A model generated the notes under the pieces. The model saw nothing but the letters and a program-made list of their open reading frames with translations, was not told the origin of the DNA and did no database searches. This document shows positions 1-8,046 of a stretch of DNA of 36,497 nucleotides, piece by piece; position 1 is the stretch's first letter; each line of letters starts with the position of its first letter. The stretch spans positions 1 to 36,497 of the forward strand of contig JAFUTP010000070.1 in the NCBI GenBank assembly GCA_017484165.1, written 5' to 3'. Source of the stretch: Cardiobacteriaceae bacterium (GTDB taxonomy: Bacteria; Pseudomonadota; Gammaproteobacteria; Cardiobacteriales; Cardiobacteriaceae). A program made the position numbers and the translations under genes.

Positions 1-312
1 ATCCAAAATTGCTTGTTCAACCGTTTTTTGCACCGAATCTTTGGCGCGGGTTGTAATTTGCAATTTCGGGCTTAAACAAACTTCTTGAATAAACTGCTCG
101 TTATTTTTAATTTCTTCATAAATTTCAAAATAACTTAATTTTCGTAAATTACCAAATTCATCACGACGGTAAATATCTTGCTTATTTTTCAATACGGTAA
201 GATTATTTTCCGCAGCCCGACATCTCTCTTCTTTGCTGATAATTCTTGCATCTGCAAATACGCTATTTACAAAAAATAAAACCAGCAAGCTAATAAGTAT
301 TTTTCTCAACAT
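1..312 (-). CDS. Small periplasmic protein with paired cysteines (3' end outside window)
   Basis: Reading leftward from an ATG at 310-312, an open frame runs off the window edge after 104 codons. It starts with a clear signal peptide (two basic residues, a hydrophobic run, cleavage probably after VFA near residue 20). The mature part has the spacing C-x2-A-x2-NL-x2-L ... G-x2-R-x-L ... C. I recognise this from the C-terminal part of many small DUF4124-like periplasmic proteins of gammaproteobacteria, but the DUF4124 N-terminal domain itself is not evident. An AAAGGA ribosome site lies 7 bases before the ATG. The gene has its own promoter at 371-399 with a terminator-like hairpin in its short leader. 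The function of this family is not established, so I assign none. Confidence 0.7.
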   Translation of the reverse strand, partial: MLRKILISLLVLFFVNSVFADARIISKEERCRAAENNLTVLKNKQDIYRRDEFGNLRKLSYFEIYEEIKNNEQFIQEVCLSPKLQITTRAKDSVQKTVEQAILD

Positions 313-332
313 AAATATTCCTTTCAATTGTT

Positions 333-365
333 AATAAAAAACGCCCAGCGAAAATTGCTAGGCGT
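333..365 (-). terminator. Terminator-like hairpin in the leader of the partial periplasmic gene
   Basis: On the minus strand ACGCCTAGC pairs with GCTGGGCGT (nine pairs, one G-U) across a 7-base loop, followed by TTTTTTATT. It sits between the promoter at 371-399 and the start codon at 312, so most transcripts from that promoter should stop here after about 35 bases unless something relieves it. Confidence 0.7.
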
Positions 366-370
366 TAGTT

Positions 371-399
371 ATTGTAGAAGAAATTTTATGTAAATGCAA
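371..399 (-). promoter_or_regulatory. Sigma-70-type promoter
   Basis: On the minus strand TTGCAT (394-399) and TACAAT (371-376) are separated by exactly 17 bases. Both differ from consensus at few positions. The predicted start falls right at the foot of the hairpin at 341-365. Confidence 0.65.
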
Positions 400-435
400 A
401 TTTTTATTATTTAGAATTAACTAGCGATACAGCAA

Positions 436-465
436 TAAAAAAGCCCGTTCCGAAAACGAGCTTTT
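436..465 (-). terminator. Terminator downstream of lptD
   Basis: On the minus strand AAAAGCTCGTT pairs with AACGGGCTTTT (one mismatch) around a small loop and runs into a T-rich tract. It lies beyond the repeat copy that follows lptD and is the first plausible intrinsic stop for leftward transcription from lptD. Confidence 0.6.
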
Positions 466-479
466 CTCTATTCACAGAT

Positions 480-599
480 AGGTGCATCTAAATTTAAGAC
501 AGTCCTATTTTTTTACCTCGTCATTTTGAGCGCAGCGAAGGATCTGCCGATAGAGATTTTTCGCCTGCAGCTCAAAATGACGATTTTTTAGACACACCC
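480..599 (+). repeat. MITE family A, copy 1
   Basis: This is a ~120 bp element with an AGGTGCATCTAAA left end and a TTTAGACACACCC right end. Inner arms are TCATTTTGAGCGCAGCGAA and CGCCTGCAGCTCAAAATGA. The flanks AGAT and AGAA are only a near-match for a 4-bp target duplication. It sits directly after lptD. Confidence 0.8.
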
Positions 600-618
600 A
601 GAATATTCACACAAAAGA

Positions 619-2859
619 TTATTTTTCCTGCGTCAAAGGTCGGTAACCGTCTAATTGTTCTTGCAGCATTCCGCCCGTGCGCGAACCAACATTTCCTAAA
701 CCTTTGAAGACAAATTCCAGATAAACACCGTTATGCGCTTTGATGTCATCGTGATTATCCCGCCAGCGTCTGCCAGCAAGCCGCCAAGCCCAGCAGCAAT
801 CTTCATATTCCAGCCCGAGCAAGGCATTAGTATTTTTTTCTGTCTGTAAGGAATAATCTTCACGGGCAAACATCCGCCAATTGGAATTTATTCTCCAACC
901 ACCAGCGAGAGTGAGTTGGTTGTATTCGTCTTCCGTGTAGTGATGTCCGAAGCGTAAATAACGGTCTTCGTCGAGGTCATAGCGAAGTTCGACTACATTT
1001 CTTTCATTGTTGTGCTTATCAGTGTCCCAGAGCGACAAACCGTAAATCGACCAATGCGAATCAAGCGCATATTTTCCTTCTCCCACCAGCACCGATTTAT
1101 TTTCCTGCCGACCTTTTTCACCGTAAAGCGCGGTTTTGCGGTCAGCAAAATATTGAATTTGCCCTACCGACAAGCGTGCTTTTTCGCTGCCGTCGCTTTG
1201 ACGGTTAAAACGCGTGGTAACCGCAGTAGTTAGTTGATTAGCATCGCCGATTTTGTCGCCGCCCACAAAACGGTTACGAGCAAAAAGCCAATTCCAAGAT
1301 TTACTTCGCTCTGCGGTATCAAAATCAGGAATATCGCTTTGAGTGCGGTTAGGCGTGTAGAGATAGAAAAGTCGCGGTTCAAATGTTTGAGTAAATGCGT
1401 CGCCGAAATGAAATTCTCGCTCGAAAACTAAACCGCTATCTAGGCTAAATGTCGGAGTAAAAATCGTTTTTTTACCGTCGCGGAAAGCATTGTTGTCGGG
1501 AGAAAAATCGTAATGTCGGATATTTCCCGTAAGTTTCGGTTCGACGAAGGAATAGTTAGTTTCAAAACGGCGAGAAATATCCGCTTCGGCGGTAAATCTT
1601 GCCGCATCGCCGTAATTATTTTTATGAAATCTCACCGCTTCGACTCGCGTATCTAGCTGCAACTCGGCAGGCAATTCCCAAGATTTGAAGTATTCAACTT
1701 GCGGCAAGCGGGAATACGGCTTATCTCTATCCAAAATATTTCTGCTGGCGATTTTGTAATCCTGAATTTGCGCTTGCAAACTGCCCCAATCGCCTCTTCC
1801 TGAAATTCTGGCGTAACGGTCTAAATACCATTCGTCATAAAGGCGAAAATCCCCTTCCATATCGTCTAAATAATCACGGTCGGAGACATTTTGAAATAAC
1901 ACTTCCGCTTTCCAATCATGGCTGAACTGATATTGATAATCCGTTGCCAGCTGCCAGCGATTGCGTTCGTCATATTTTTTATCGCTAGGAAGAATGTTGC
2001 CGTTGAAATTCAAACGCTGATTAGTAGTCAAAAGCCGATATTCCGTTTCCAGCATCAAACCGCGTTTAGTCATCGGGCGTGCGGTAAAAGTTGCATCTTG
2101 ATTTGGCGCGATGTTCCAGTAATAAGGAATACGAAATTCCACTCCGCGTTTTTCGGTTGATGCCATAGAAGGCATTAAAAATCCCGAAGCCCGTTCGCCA
2201 TTAATCGGAAACGAGATGTACGGTATATAAAAAACAGGAACATCTTTAATTTGAAAAGTAGCGTTTTTCGCGACAGCGCGGTTGGTGTTGCGGTTAATTT
2301 TTAACTCTTTAGCGTTGATATGCCAAGTTTGATTTTCGCGGTTGCAAGTGCTCCAAGTTACATCTTGCATCGTGTCAATTTTGTTTTTTTGGTCAAAACG
2401 GATATTTTTTCCGCTACCTTGTGCGCCGCGATCGCCTTTTTTATCCGTTTTTCCTGCGAGGTAATAGTCAGCTTTTTCGGCGGTTATTACATCTATATCG
2501 GTGTTGTAATTCACGCCATCTCCTTTTATCACCGTCTCTGGCGAGGAAAACATAATTTCCTTTTCGCCGTAAAACTCTGCTTTGCCTTTTTCATAATTGA
2601 TTTGGGGACCGTGAATATGTTTATTCCCCTGACGGACTTGCACATTGCCCTGAAAATTTGCCAGATTGAAATCGGATTCGGAATCGTCGGCTTCGACATA
2701 GATTTTGTTATCGCTGACATCGCCGCCAAGTTGCGTGTATGGTGCTAAATAATCTGTCGAACATTGTTCGGCGTAAGCAGCGGCAGAAAAAATCAATATG
2801 GAGACTGCGGCGGTTAATTTATTTGTATGAAACATTTGATTTGTTATTTGCTTGGTCAT
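619..2859 (-). CDS. lptD: LPS-assembly outer-membrane protein LptD
   Basis: LptD is the outer-membrane beta-barrel that, with LptE, inserts lipopolysaccharide into the outer leaflet. The 746-residue product has a signal peptide ending near residue 30. An OstA/LptA-like jelly-roll follows at about 45-200, with the family stretches around PVFYIPYISFPI, SGFL-P and PYYWNIAPN. The C-terminal barrel fills the rest. Cysteines at 33, 172, 688 and 689 match the four that form the non-consecutive disulfides in E. coli LptD, so oxidative maturation by a Dsb system is expected. A second ATG eight codons in could also be the start; neither has a strong ribosome site. In E. coli lptD adjoins surA. Here surA is 26 kb away, and lptD stands alone downstream of recJ with a MITE copy on each side. 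Confidence 0.96.
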   Translation of the reverse strand: MTKQITNQMFHTNKLTAAVSILIFSAAAYAEQCSTDYLAPYTQLGGDVSDNKIYVEADDSESDFNLANFQGNVQVRQGNKHIHGPQINYEKGKAEFYGEKEIMFSSPETVIKGDGVNYNTDIDVITAEKADYYLAGKTDKKGDRGAQGSGKNIRFDQKNKIDTMQDVTWSTCNRENQTWHINAKELKINRNTNRAVAKNATFQIKDVPVFYIPYISFPINGERASGFLMPSMASTEKRGVEFRIPYYWNIAPNQDATFTARPMTKRGLMLETEYRLLTTNQRLNFNGNILPSDKKYDERNRWQLATDYQYQFSHDWKAEVLFQNVSDRDYLDDMEGDFRLYDEWYLDRYARISGRGDWGSLQAQIQDYKIASRNILDRDKPYSRLPQVEYFKSWELPAELQLDTRVEAVRFHKNNYGDAARFTAEADISRRFETNYSFVEPKLTGNIRHYDFSPDNNAFRDGKKTIFTPTFSLDSGLVFEREFHFGDAFTQTFEPRLFYLYTPNRTQSDIPDFDTAERSKSWNWLFARNRFVGGDKIGDANQLTTAVTTRFNRQSDGSEKARLSVGQIQYFADRKTALYGEKGRQENKSVLVGEGKYALDSHWSIYGLSLWDTDKHNNERNVVELRYDLDEDRYLRFGHHYTEDEYNQLTLAGGWRINSNWRMFAREDYSLQTEKNTNALLGLEYEDCCWAWRLAGRRWRDNHDDIKAHNGVYLEFVFKGLGNVGSRTGGMLQEQLDGYRPLTQEK

Positions 2860-2930
2860 AGCTTGTATTTGGACTGAATTTGCCGCTATTTTAACGGTTA
2901 CGCCCAGATGAGCGTTAGAAACTTTCTTGT

Positions 2931-3049
2931 GGGCGTATCTAAATTTAGGGCAGTCCTATTTTTTTCATCGTCATCCTGAGCGCAGCGAAGGATCTGCCGA
3001 TAGAGATTTTTCGCCTGCGGCTCAAAATGACGAATTTTTAGACACGCCC
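2931..3049 (+). mobile_element. MITE family A, copy 2, overlapping the 3' end of recJ
   Basis: The ends are GGGCGTATCTAAA and TTTAGACACGCCC. The direct repeat TTGT lies immediately outside both (2927-2930 and 3050-3053), which is the mark of a transposition event. The last codons and the stop of recJ lie inside the right end. Confidence 0.88.
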
Positions 3050-4861
3050 TTGTGGAATATTTTCAATCGGTTCTGCGTAATTGATAAGCAGCTTTAATTT
3101 TTCCCCACGGTAACGGTCAATTGCGAGTTGATATACCGCTTTAATTATTTGCCCTGCCTGAAAATCATCTTGGGCAGAAAAATATGCTGCCTCAAAAAAC
3201 GCTCCCTGTCCTCTTTCTGATAAATATGCCAGTTTCAAGCGCAGATGTGCTTCACGGAAACGGTCGCAACTATGCACGATGAATTTATTGCAAAAGCAAG
3301 GCGCAGGCATATTTTCGCCCCAAGGTTCGAGGAATTCGATACGGCGGGCAAAATCAAGATTTATCCAATCTTCTGCCAATTCGGCATCAAAAAATATCTT
3401 CTCCCGCGGCAGATGTTCGCCAAATTTTTCGACAAATGCAGCGTTCAAATTAGCAATCAAAACGGGATAAAACTCACGGCTGACGGTAAGTCCCGCTGCC
3501 ATTGCGTGTCCGCCAAAAACAATTTCTCCCTCGGGAAAATCAGAAGTTGCCATTTCCAACAACTCACTGATATTCACACCCAAAACCGAACGCAAAGAAC
3601 ATTTGATTTTTTCAGGATTAGCGGTAGGAGTGCCGACTAGTGCGGGTTTGCCGTAATTTTGTTTTAATTTCGAAGCGACGATACCGATAACTCCTTCGTT
3701 ACCGTCTGGAATTAAGGCAGCTGTGATTTTGTCTTGGGGATTTTTTTTATCCGCAGCGTGTAAATATTTTTGATGCGCCGTTTTTCCATCATCGCTATTT
3801 ATCCCCGCTCGGATACGGCTAATTTGCTCTTTTGCCTGCATCGTCATTTGGCTTTCAATTGCTTTTCTTTCACGATTTAAGCGGTCAAGTTCCATTGCAT
3901 ATTCATTGGCGGTGGCGCGGTCAGAACAAACCAGAAGCCGCACGCCGTCGCTCATATCCTGCAAGCGTCCGACTGCGTTTAAGCGTGGTGCGAGCGAAAA
4001 AGCAATATCCATCGGGCTAATAAATTTTTCCTGCACTTTGGAAATATTGCAAAGCGCGGAAATCCCGACACTTGCCCGTCCTGCGCGAATTAGTTCTAAT
4101 CCGCCCGTCGCCAAAATACGGTTGTTGTAATCAAGGCTGACAAGGTCAGCAATCGTCCCAAGTGCGACTAAATCTAAAAAATCGGTAAGGGTCGGAAAAT
4201 TTTTCCCCTTGTCTAAATAAATCCTGCGCAAGCAAAGCAGGACATAAAAAGCAACTCCCACTCCTGCCAAATTCGTTGAGGGAAAAGAACTCGTCGCAAG
4301 TTTGGGATTAACAATCGCCAAAGCTTGCGGCAGCTCATTATTCGCCGCTGGTTCGTGATGGTCGGTGATGATTAAGTCAATATTCAAACTTGCAAGATAT
4401 TCGGCGGCTAAAACGCTGCGCGTGCCGTTATCCACAGTAATTACTAAATCAGGTAGTTGGCGGTTACGGCTCTTCTGTTGCCTAACAAATTCATCAATAC
4501 CCAGAACCGATAAACCGTAACCGTGCTCAATACGGTTAGGAATAAAAAATCCCACTTTCGCGCCGAGTTTGCGTAAAACTTTCAGCATCAAGGCGGTTGA
4601 AGTTGCACCGTCTGCGTCGTAATCGCCGTAAATCAGAATATTTTTACCGTCTGCAATTGCTTGATAAATAATTTCCGCTGCCCGCTTGACATCAGGCAAA
4701 CCGTCGGGCTTATGCAAATAACGAATATGCTTGACAATTTCATTGGGATTGTCGAGACGATTGGCGTAAATCTCACGAATTATCGGAAGAAAATCCTCGG
4801 GCAAAGTTTCAGAAAAAATCTTTTTCTCACGGCGAACAATTTGCGGTTTAAGACGGTTCAT
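3038..4861 (-). CDS. recJ: Single-stranded-DNA-specific exonuclease RecJ
   Basis: RecJ degrades single-stranded DNA 5' to 3' in RecFOR recombination and mismatch repair. The 607-residue protein is close to family length. It shows the DHH-superfamily motifs: YGDYDADGATS with acidic residues at 80, 82 and 84, VDNG near 144, TDHHEP with DHH at 167-169, and GTIADLV. A DHHA1 domain follows with FGGHAMAAG, then the RecJ OB domain. The final residues and the TAA stop are provided by the inserted MITE copy, so the native C-terminus was probably replaced by a few residues. The gene is transcribed leftward, towards lptD, from a region that also contains a MITE copy. Confidence 0.96.
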   Translation of the reverse strand: MNRLKPQIVRREKKIFSETLPEDFLPIIREIYANRLDNPNEIVKHIRYLHKPDGLPDVKRAAEIIYQAIADGKNILIYGDYDADGATSTALMLKVLRKLGAKVGFFIPNRIEHGYGLSVLGIDEFVRQQKSRNRQLPDLVITVDNGTRSVLAAEYLASLNIDLIITDHHEPAANNELPQALAIVNPKLATSSFPSTNLAGVGVAFYVLLCLRRIYLDKGKNFPTLTDFLDLVALGTIADLVSLDYNNRILATGGLELIRAGRASVGISALCNISKVQEKFISPMDIAFSLAPRLNAVGRLQDMSDGVRLLVCSDRATANEYAMELDRLNRERKAIESQMTMQAKEQISRIRAGINSDDGKTAHQKYLHAADKKNPQDKITAALIPDGNEGVIGIVASKLKQNYGKPALVGTPTANPEKIKCSLRSVLGVNISELLEMATSDFPEGEIVFGGHAMAAGLTVSREFYPVLIANLNAAFVEKFGEHLPREKIFFDAELAEDWINLDFARRIEFLEPWGENMPAPCFCNKFIVHSCDRFREAHLRLKLAYLSERGQGAFFEAAYFSAQDDFQAGQIIKAVYQLAIDRYRGEKLKLLINYAEPIENIPQGRV

Positions 4862-4886
4862 ATTTATTTTTCGAAAAAAATTTTTA

Positions 4887-5007
4887 GGGCGTATCTACGA
4901 AATTCGTCATTTTGAGCCGTAGGCGAAAAATCTCTATCAACAGATCCTTCGCTACGCTCAGGATGACGAGGGTAAAAATGGAAATAACCATAAATTTGAA
5001 TAAGCCC
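4887..5007 (-). mobile_element. MITE family A, copy 3, between recJ and the tau-like operon
   Basis: This copy is inverted relative to copies 1 and 2. It is bounded by GGGCGTATCTA and AAATTTGAATAAGCCC, with direct repeats TTTA on both sides (4883-4886 and 5008-5011). It fills most of the divergent intergenic region, so it lies between the recJ start and its promoter, or carries it. Confidence 0.87.
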
Positions 5008-5137
5008 TTTATTTTTGGACAAGCAAATATTCTCGATATGCCCAAAAGTTATTAGATAAGAAAAAAAGAGTATTTCACAAATACAACCACGCTTTTTATA
5101 TTGCAATCACTTCGGAAATAAGACTAAGGAAATTGCA

Positions 5138-5923
5138 ATGATTGGCGAAAGAAATAAATCATCGGAAATGATGATTACCGTATTTAGCGTTTTAAGCGTT
5201 TTAGTTGTATGGCAAATAATCACATTCGCCCTACAAATCTCCCCCTTAATTTTGCCCTCTCCCGCCAAAGTTTGGCAAAGCTTCTTGGAAGTTTTGACTA
5301 CGGGATACGGTGCAAATCAATATTCACTGCTAACGCATTTAATCAGCTCAATGAATCGCTTGCTACTTGCGTTTTTATTAGTCGTGATTAGCGCAATTCC
5401 GCTTGGTTTAATTTGCGCTTGCTTTCCGAAAGTTTATGCCATCTTCAACCCGTTTATTGAGTTTTACCGCCCCGTTCCACCGCTTGCTTATTACACAATT
5501 TTGGTTTTATGGCTGGGAATTGGCGAAAGTTCAAAAATCACAATGCTTTATTTAGCAGGATTTGCTCCCGTTTATTTAGCATGTATTTCAGGGGTTAAAA
5601 AAATCAAAAGAGAGCAAATTTTAGCTGCCAAAATGTTAGGTGCTAACAATAAACAACTATTTATAAATGTAATTCTTCCCGCATCTTTACCAGAAATATT
5701 TACAGGTTTGCGCACCGCAATCGGATTTGAATATACAACTTTGGTGGCAGCGGAAATGGTCGCCGCACAATCTGGCATCGGCTGGTTGGTTTTAGATGCT
5801 TCGAATTGGTTGAAGTCTGGGATTGTCTTTTTCGGCGTAATCCTAATGGGTCTAATCGGCATATTTTTGAATTATTTATTGCTGGTTTTAGAGAAAAAAT
5901 TAGTGCATTGGCAGGGTAAATAA
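5138..5923 (+). CDS. tauC: Taurine/sulfonate-type ABC transporter permease (TauC/SsuC-like)
   Basis: The product is an integral membrane subunit of an ABC importer, 261 residues, with about six hydrophobic helices. The binding-protein-dependent permease (EAA) loop is visible around EQILAAKMLGANNKQLFINVILPASLPEIFTGLR. Motifs such as ILPSPAKVWQ and GIGWLVLDASNWL fit the TauC/SsuC/NtrB group. An AAGGAAA ribosome site lies upstream. The gene is first in a permease-binding protein-ATPase cluster, and the binding protein points to taurine. No taurine dioxygenase gene (tauD) is in the window. The assignment to taurine over other sulfonates is an inference from the binding protein. Confidence 0.85.
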   Translation: MIGERNKSSEMMITVFSVLSVLVVWQIITFALQISPLILPSPAKVWQSFLEVLTTGYGANQYSLLTHLISSMNRLLLAFLLVVISAIPLGLICACFPKVYAIFNPFIEFYRPVPPLAYYTILVLWLGIGESSKITMLYLAGFAPVYLACISGVKKIKREQILAAKMLGANNKQLFINVILPASLPEIFTGLRTAIGFEYTTLVAAEMVAAQSGIGWLVLDASNWLKSGIVFFGVILMGLIGIFLNYLLLVLEKKLVHWQGK

Positions 5924-6062
5924 GATGAGAAATTATCAAAATAAATATTTATTCAAGTCGATATTTAAACTCAATTGCCGTCTTTTTGGCGGCTAGAACA
6001 AAATATTTCTATTTAGCAGTTTATTTATCAATCTTTAATATTTATTTCAAGGAATTAACATT

Positions 6063-7112
6063 ATGAAATTTTTTAATCGCAATTTAAGTATTTCAGGTAA
6101 TACTAAAAGCAAAGTAACCGCCCTTTTGTTACTCGCAACAGCTATGTTTAATCTCAACTCTTTTGCGGAAAATAAACCAAAAGAGGTAAATATCGGAGTG
6201 CAAACTTTAATCACTCCAGAACTAGTAACCAGGGCAGAAAAAAAGTATCAAGAGTATCTCGGAGTAAAAGTCAATTTATTGCAATTTAATTCTGGGCAAG
6301 ATATGAATCAAGCCTTCGCAGCTGGCAAATTAGACTTCGGTTTTTGCGGCAGCACACCAATTGCAGTCGGATTATCAAACGGTATTGAATACGAAGTCAT
6401 TTGGTATAACGATGTTATCGGCAATGCGGAAAGATTAGTGGTAAAAGAAAAGGCAAATATCAACTCACTAGCTGATTTAGCAGGTAAAAAAATCGCTACT
6501 CCTTTTTCTACCACCACGCATTACAGTCTGCTTTCCGCTCTGAAAAAAGAAAATATCGATGCAAGCAAAATACAAATCATCGACTTAACCCCGCAGGGAA
6601 TTTATGCTGCTTGGACCAGAGGCGATATTGACGGTGCATATGTTTGGGACCCAGTTTTGTCTAACATCAGCAAAGACGGTGGTAAATCTATTTTGAGTTC
6701 AGCCGAACTTTCCAAAGACGGAGTGGTAACCGCTGATTTAACTATTGTGAGTAAAAAATTTGCTAAAAATTACCCTGAATTTGTAGAAAAATACTTGACC
6801 GCACAAATTTACGGTTTAGAAAAATTCCAAAATAATCAGGAAGAGGCAATAAAATCTATTGCAACAGTGGCAGGAATTTCTACCGAAGATGCAAAAAATC
6901 AAACACAAGGTTTCATTTATCCCGACGCAAAGACCCAAATTTCAGCTGAATATTTAGGCGGCAAAGAAAAAGGTAAATTAGCCGAAGTTCTTTATTCCAC
7001 CGCTAAATTTTTAGAAGAGCAAAAAGCTATCGAAAAAGCACCTGATTTAAGTGTTTTTCAAGCGGGAATTAACGGGGAATATTTAGAAAGAGTGGTAGAG
7101 AAAAATAAATAA
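6063..7112 (+). CDS. tauA: Taurine-type ABC transporter substrate-binding protein (TauA-like)
   Basis: This is a periplasmic binding protein of 349 residues with a signal peptide that ends near residue 35 (NSFA-EN). It aligns by eye with E. coli TauA over its length: VNIGVQT at the mature N-terminus, a DFG-F-GSTPIAVGL segment, ATPFSTTTHYSLLSALK, and AAWTRGDIDGAYVWDPVL. These are the segments that separate TauA from more distant SsuA/NrtA proteins. A good ribosome site (AAGGAATT) precedes the ATG. A 139-bp spacer separates it from the permease gene and a strong terminator follows it, so its dosage may be set separately from the ATPase. Substrate identity is inferred. Confidence 0.85.
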   Translation: MKFFNRNLSISGNTKSKVTALLLLATAMFNLNSFAENKPKEVNIGVQTLITPELVTRAEKKYQEYLGVKVNLLQFNSGQDMNQAFAAGKLDFGFCGSTPIAVGLSNGIEYEVIWYNDVIGNAERLVVKEKANINSLADLAGKKIATPFSTTTHYSLLSALKKENIDASKIQIIDLTPQGIYAAWTRGDIDGAYVWDPVLSNISKDGGKSILSSAELSKDGVVTADLTIVSKKFAKNYPEFVEKYLTAQIYGLEKFQNNQEEAIKSIATVAGISTEDAKNQTQGFIYPDAKTQISAEYLGGKEKGKLAEVLYSTAKFLEEQKAIEKAPDLSVFQAGINGEYLERVVEKNK

Positions 7113-7157
7113 ACCGTTTTGTCTTCTATGTATAAATTTCTCTAAATAATCAATTTT

Positions 7158-7183
7158 GGGACTTATGTAAGTCCCGTTTTTTT
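7158..7183 (+). terminator. Intrinsic terminator between the binding-protein and ATPase genes
   Basis: GGGACTT pairs perfectly with AAGTCCC across a 4-base loop and is followed by G and seven T residues. It lies 45 bases after tauA and 33 bases before the ATPase start. Transcription of the ATPase must come from read-through or from a promoter that I cannot identify. Confidence 0.8.
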
Positions 7184-7215
7184 ATTTATTTTTAATAAGC
7201 AACAGGGCAATCACT

Positions 7216-7995
7216 ATGAAAAATAAAGAAATTTTACTCTCAATCCGCAATATTTCCCAAGAATACAAAAGCAATAAAAATAACTTTCAAGCATTAAAAG
7301 AAGTCAGTTTGGATATTTATCGCGGAGAATTTGTTTGCGTTTTAGGGGCAAGTGGTTGCGGTAAAAGCTCTTTATTAAATATTATTGCTGGCTTTAATCG
7401 TGCAACAGAGGGTGAAATTTATTTTCAAGGGAAGAAAATTACAGGCATAACAGAGGGAATTTCCGTAGTATTTCAACAGCCCAATTTATACGAATGGTTA
7501 AATGTGGAAGATAATGTAAATTTTGCATTAAGGATGCAAAATTTGGACAAGGAAGAGGTAAAAAAAAGAACGGAAGAGATATTAAAAGAAGTCGGATTAG
7601 CAGGATTGCAAAATAAATATATTTATGATTTATCAGGAGGAATGAAACAACGCCTTGGAATCGCCCGTGCTTTAATCAATAATCCCGAACTAATTTTGAT
7701 GGATGAACCCTTCTCCGCATTGGACGCAATCACCAAAACTCAAATGCAAAATTTCACCCATAACTTATGGCTAGAAAAGAAAAATACCGTCTTTTTCATC
7801 ACTCATGATATCGATGAAGCACTGCGTCTTGCAACTAAAATTGTAGTTATGTCTCCATCACCTGGAAGGATTATTAAAAGCGAAAATATTGACTTATCGG
7901 ATAACTTTTCATATGAAGATAATAATCCGCAATTTAATTATTCCTCTGAATATATACGGCTGAAAAATGAGATATTGCAAGCCATCGTTAATTAG
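7216..7995 (+). CDS. tauB: Taurine-type ABC transporter ATP-binding protein (TauB/SsuB-like)
   Basis: The 259-residue product is a cytoplasmic ATPase that powers the importer. Walker A is GASGCGKSS near residue 47, the Q-loop is VVFQQPNL, the signature is LSGGMKQRLGIARAL, Walker B is LILMDEPFSALD, and the H-loop is FFITHDIDEAL. The spacing and the sequence of the C-terminal region fit the nitrate/sulfonate/taurine ATPase group. It is the last gene of the cluster, downstream of an intrinsic terminator. With the permease and TauA-like protein it makes a complete importer. Confidence 0.88.
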   Translation: MKNKEILLSIRNISQEYKSNKNNFQALKEVSLDIYRGEFVCVLGASGCGKSSLLNIIAGFNRATEGEIYFQGKKITGITEGISVVFQQPNLYEWLNVEDNVNFALRMQNLDKEEVKKRTEEILKEVGLAGLQNKYIYDLSGGMKQRLGIARALINNPELILMDEPFSALDAITKTQMQNFTHNLWLEKKNTVFFITHDIDEALRLATKIVVMSPSPGRIIKSENIDLSDNFSYEDNNPQFNYSSEYIRLKNEILQAIVN

Positions 7996-8005
7996 CAAAA
8001 TAAAT

Positions 8006-8040
8006 ATTCCTATAATTTGCAAAAAATTTTTTATAGGAAT
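8006..8040 (+). promoter_or_regulatory. Hairpin that can mask the ribosome site of the antiporter gene
   Basis: ATTCCTATAA (8006-8015) pairs perfectly with TTATAGGAAT (8031-8040). The 3' arm contains AGGAA, the only Shine-Dalgarno candidate for the ATG at 8047. There is no T-tract after the stem, so a translational role fits better than termination. Confidence 0.5.
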
Positions 8041-8046
8041 AATTGA

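Noticed and set aside
2320-2748. 142-residue hydrophobic open frame on the plus strand
   Set aside because: It lies wholly inside lptD on the opposite strand, has no ribosome site, and its hydrophobicity comes from the complement of the LptD frame.
4864-5106. 80-residue frame upstream of recJ
   Set aside because: Most of it is translated MITE sequence (residues such as RHPERSEGS recur wherever the repeat is read), so it is not a gene.
5925-5996. 23-codon frame between tauC and tauA
   Set aside because: It follows the tauC stop closely and ends in a small hairpin, but there is no family, composition or conservation evidence to separate it from chance.
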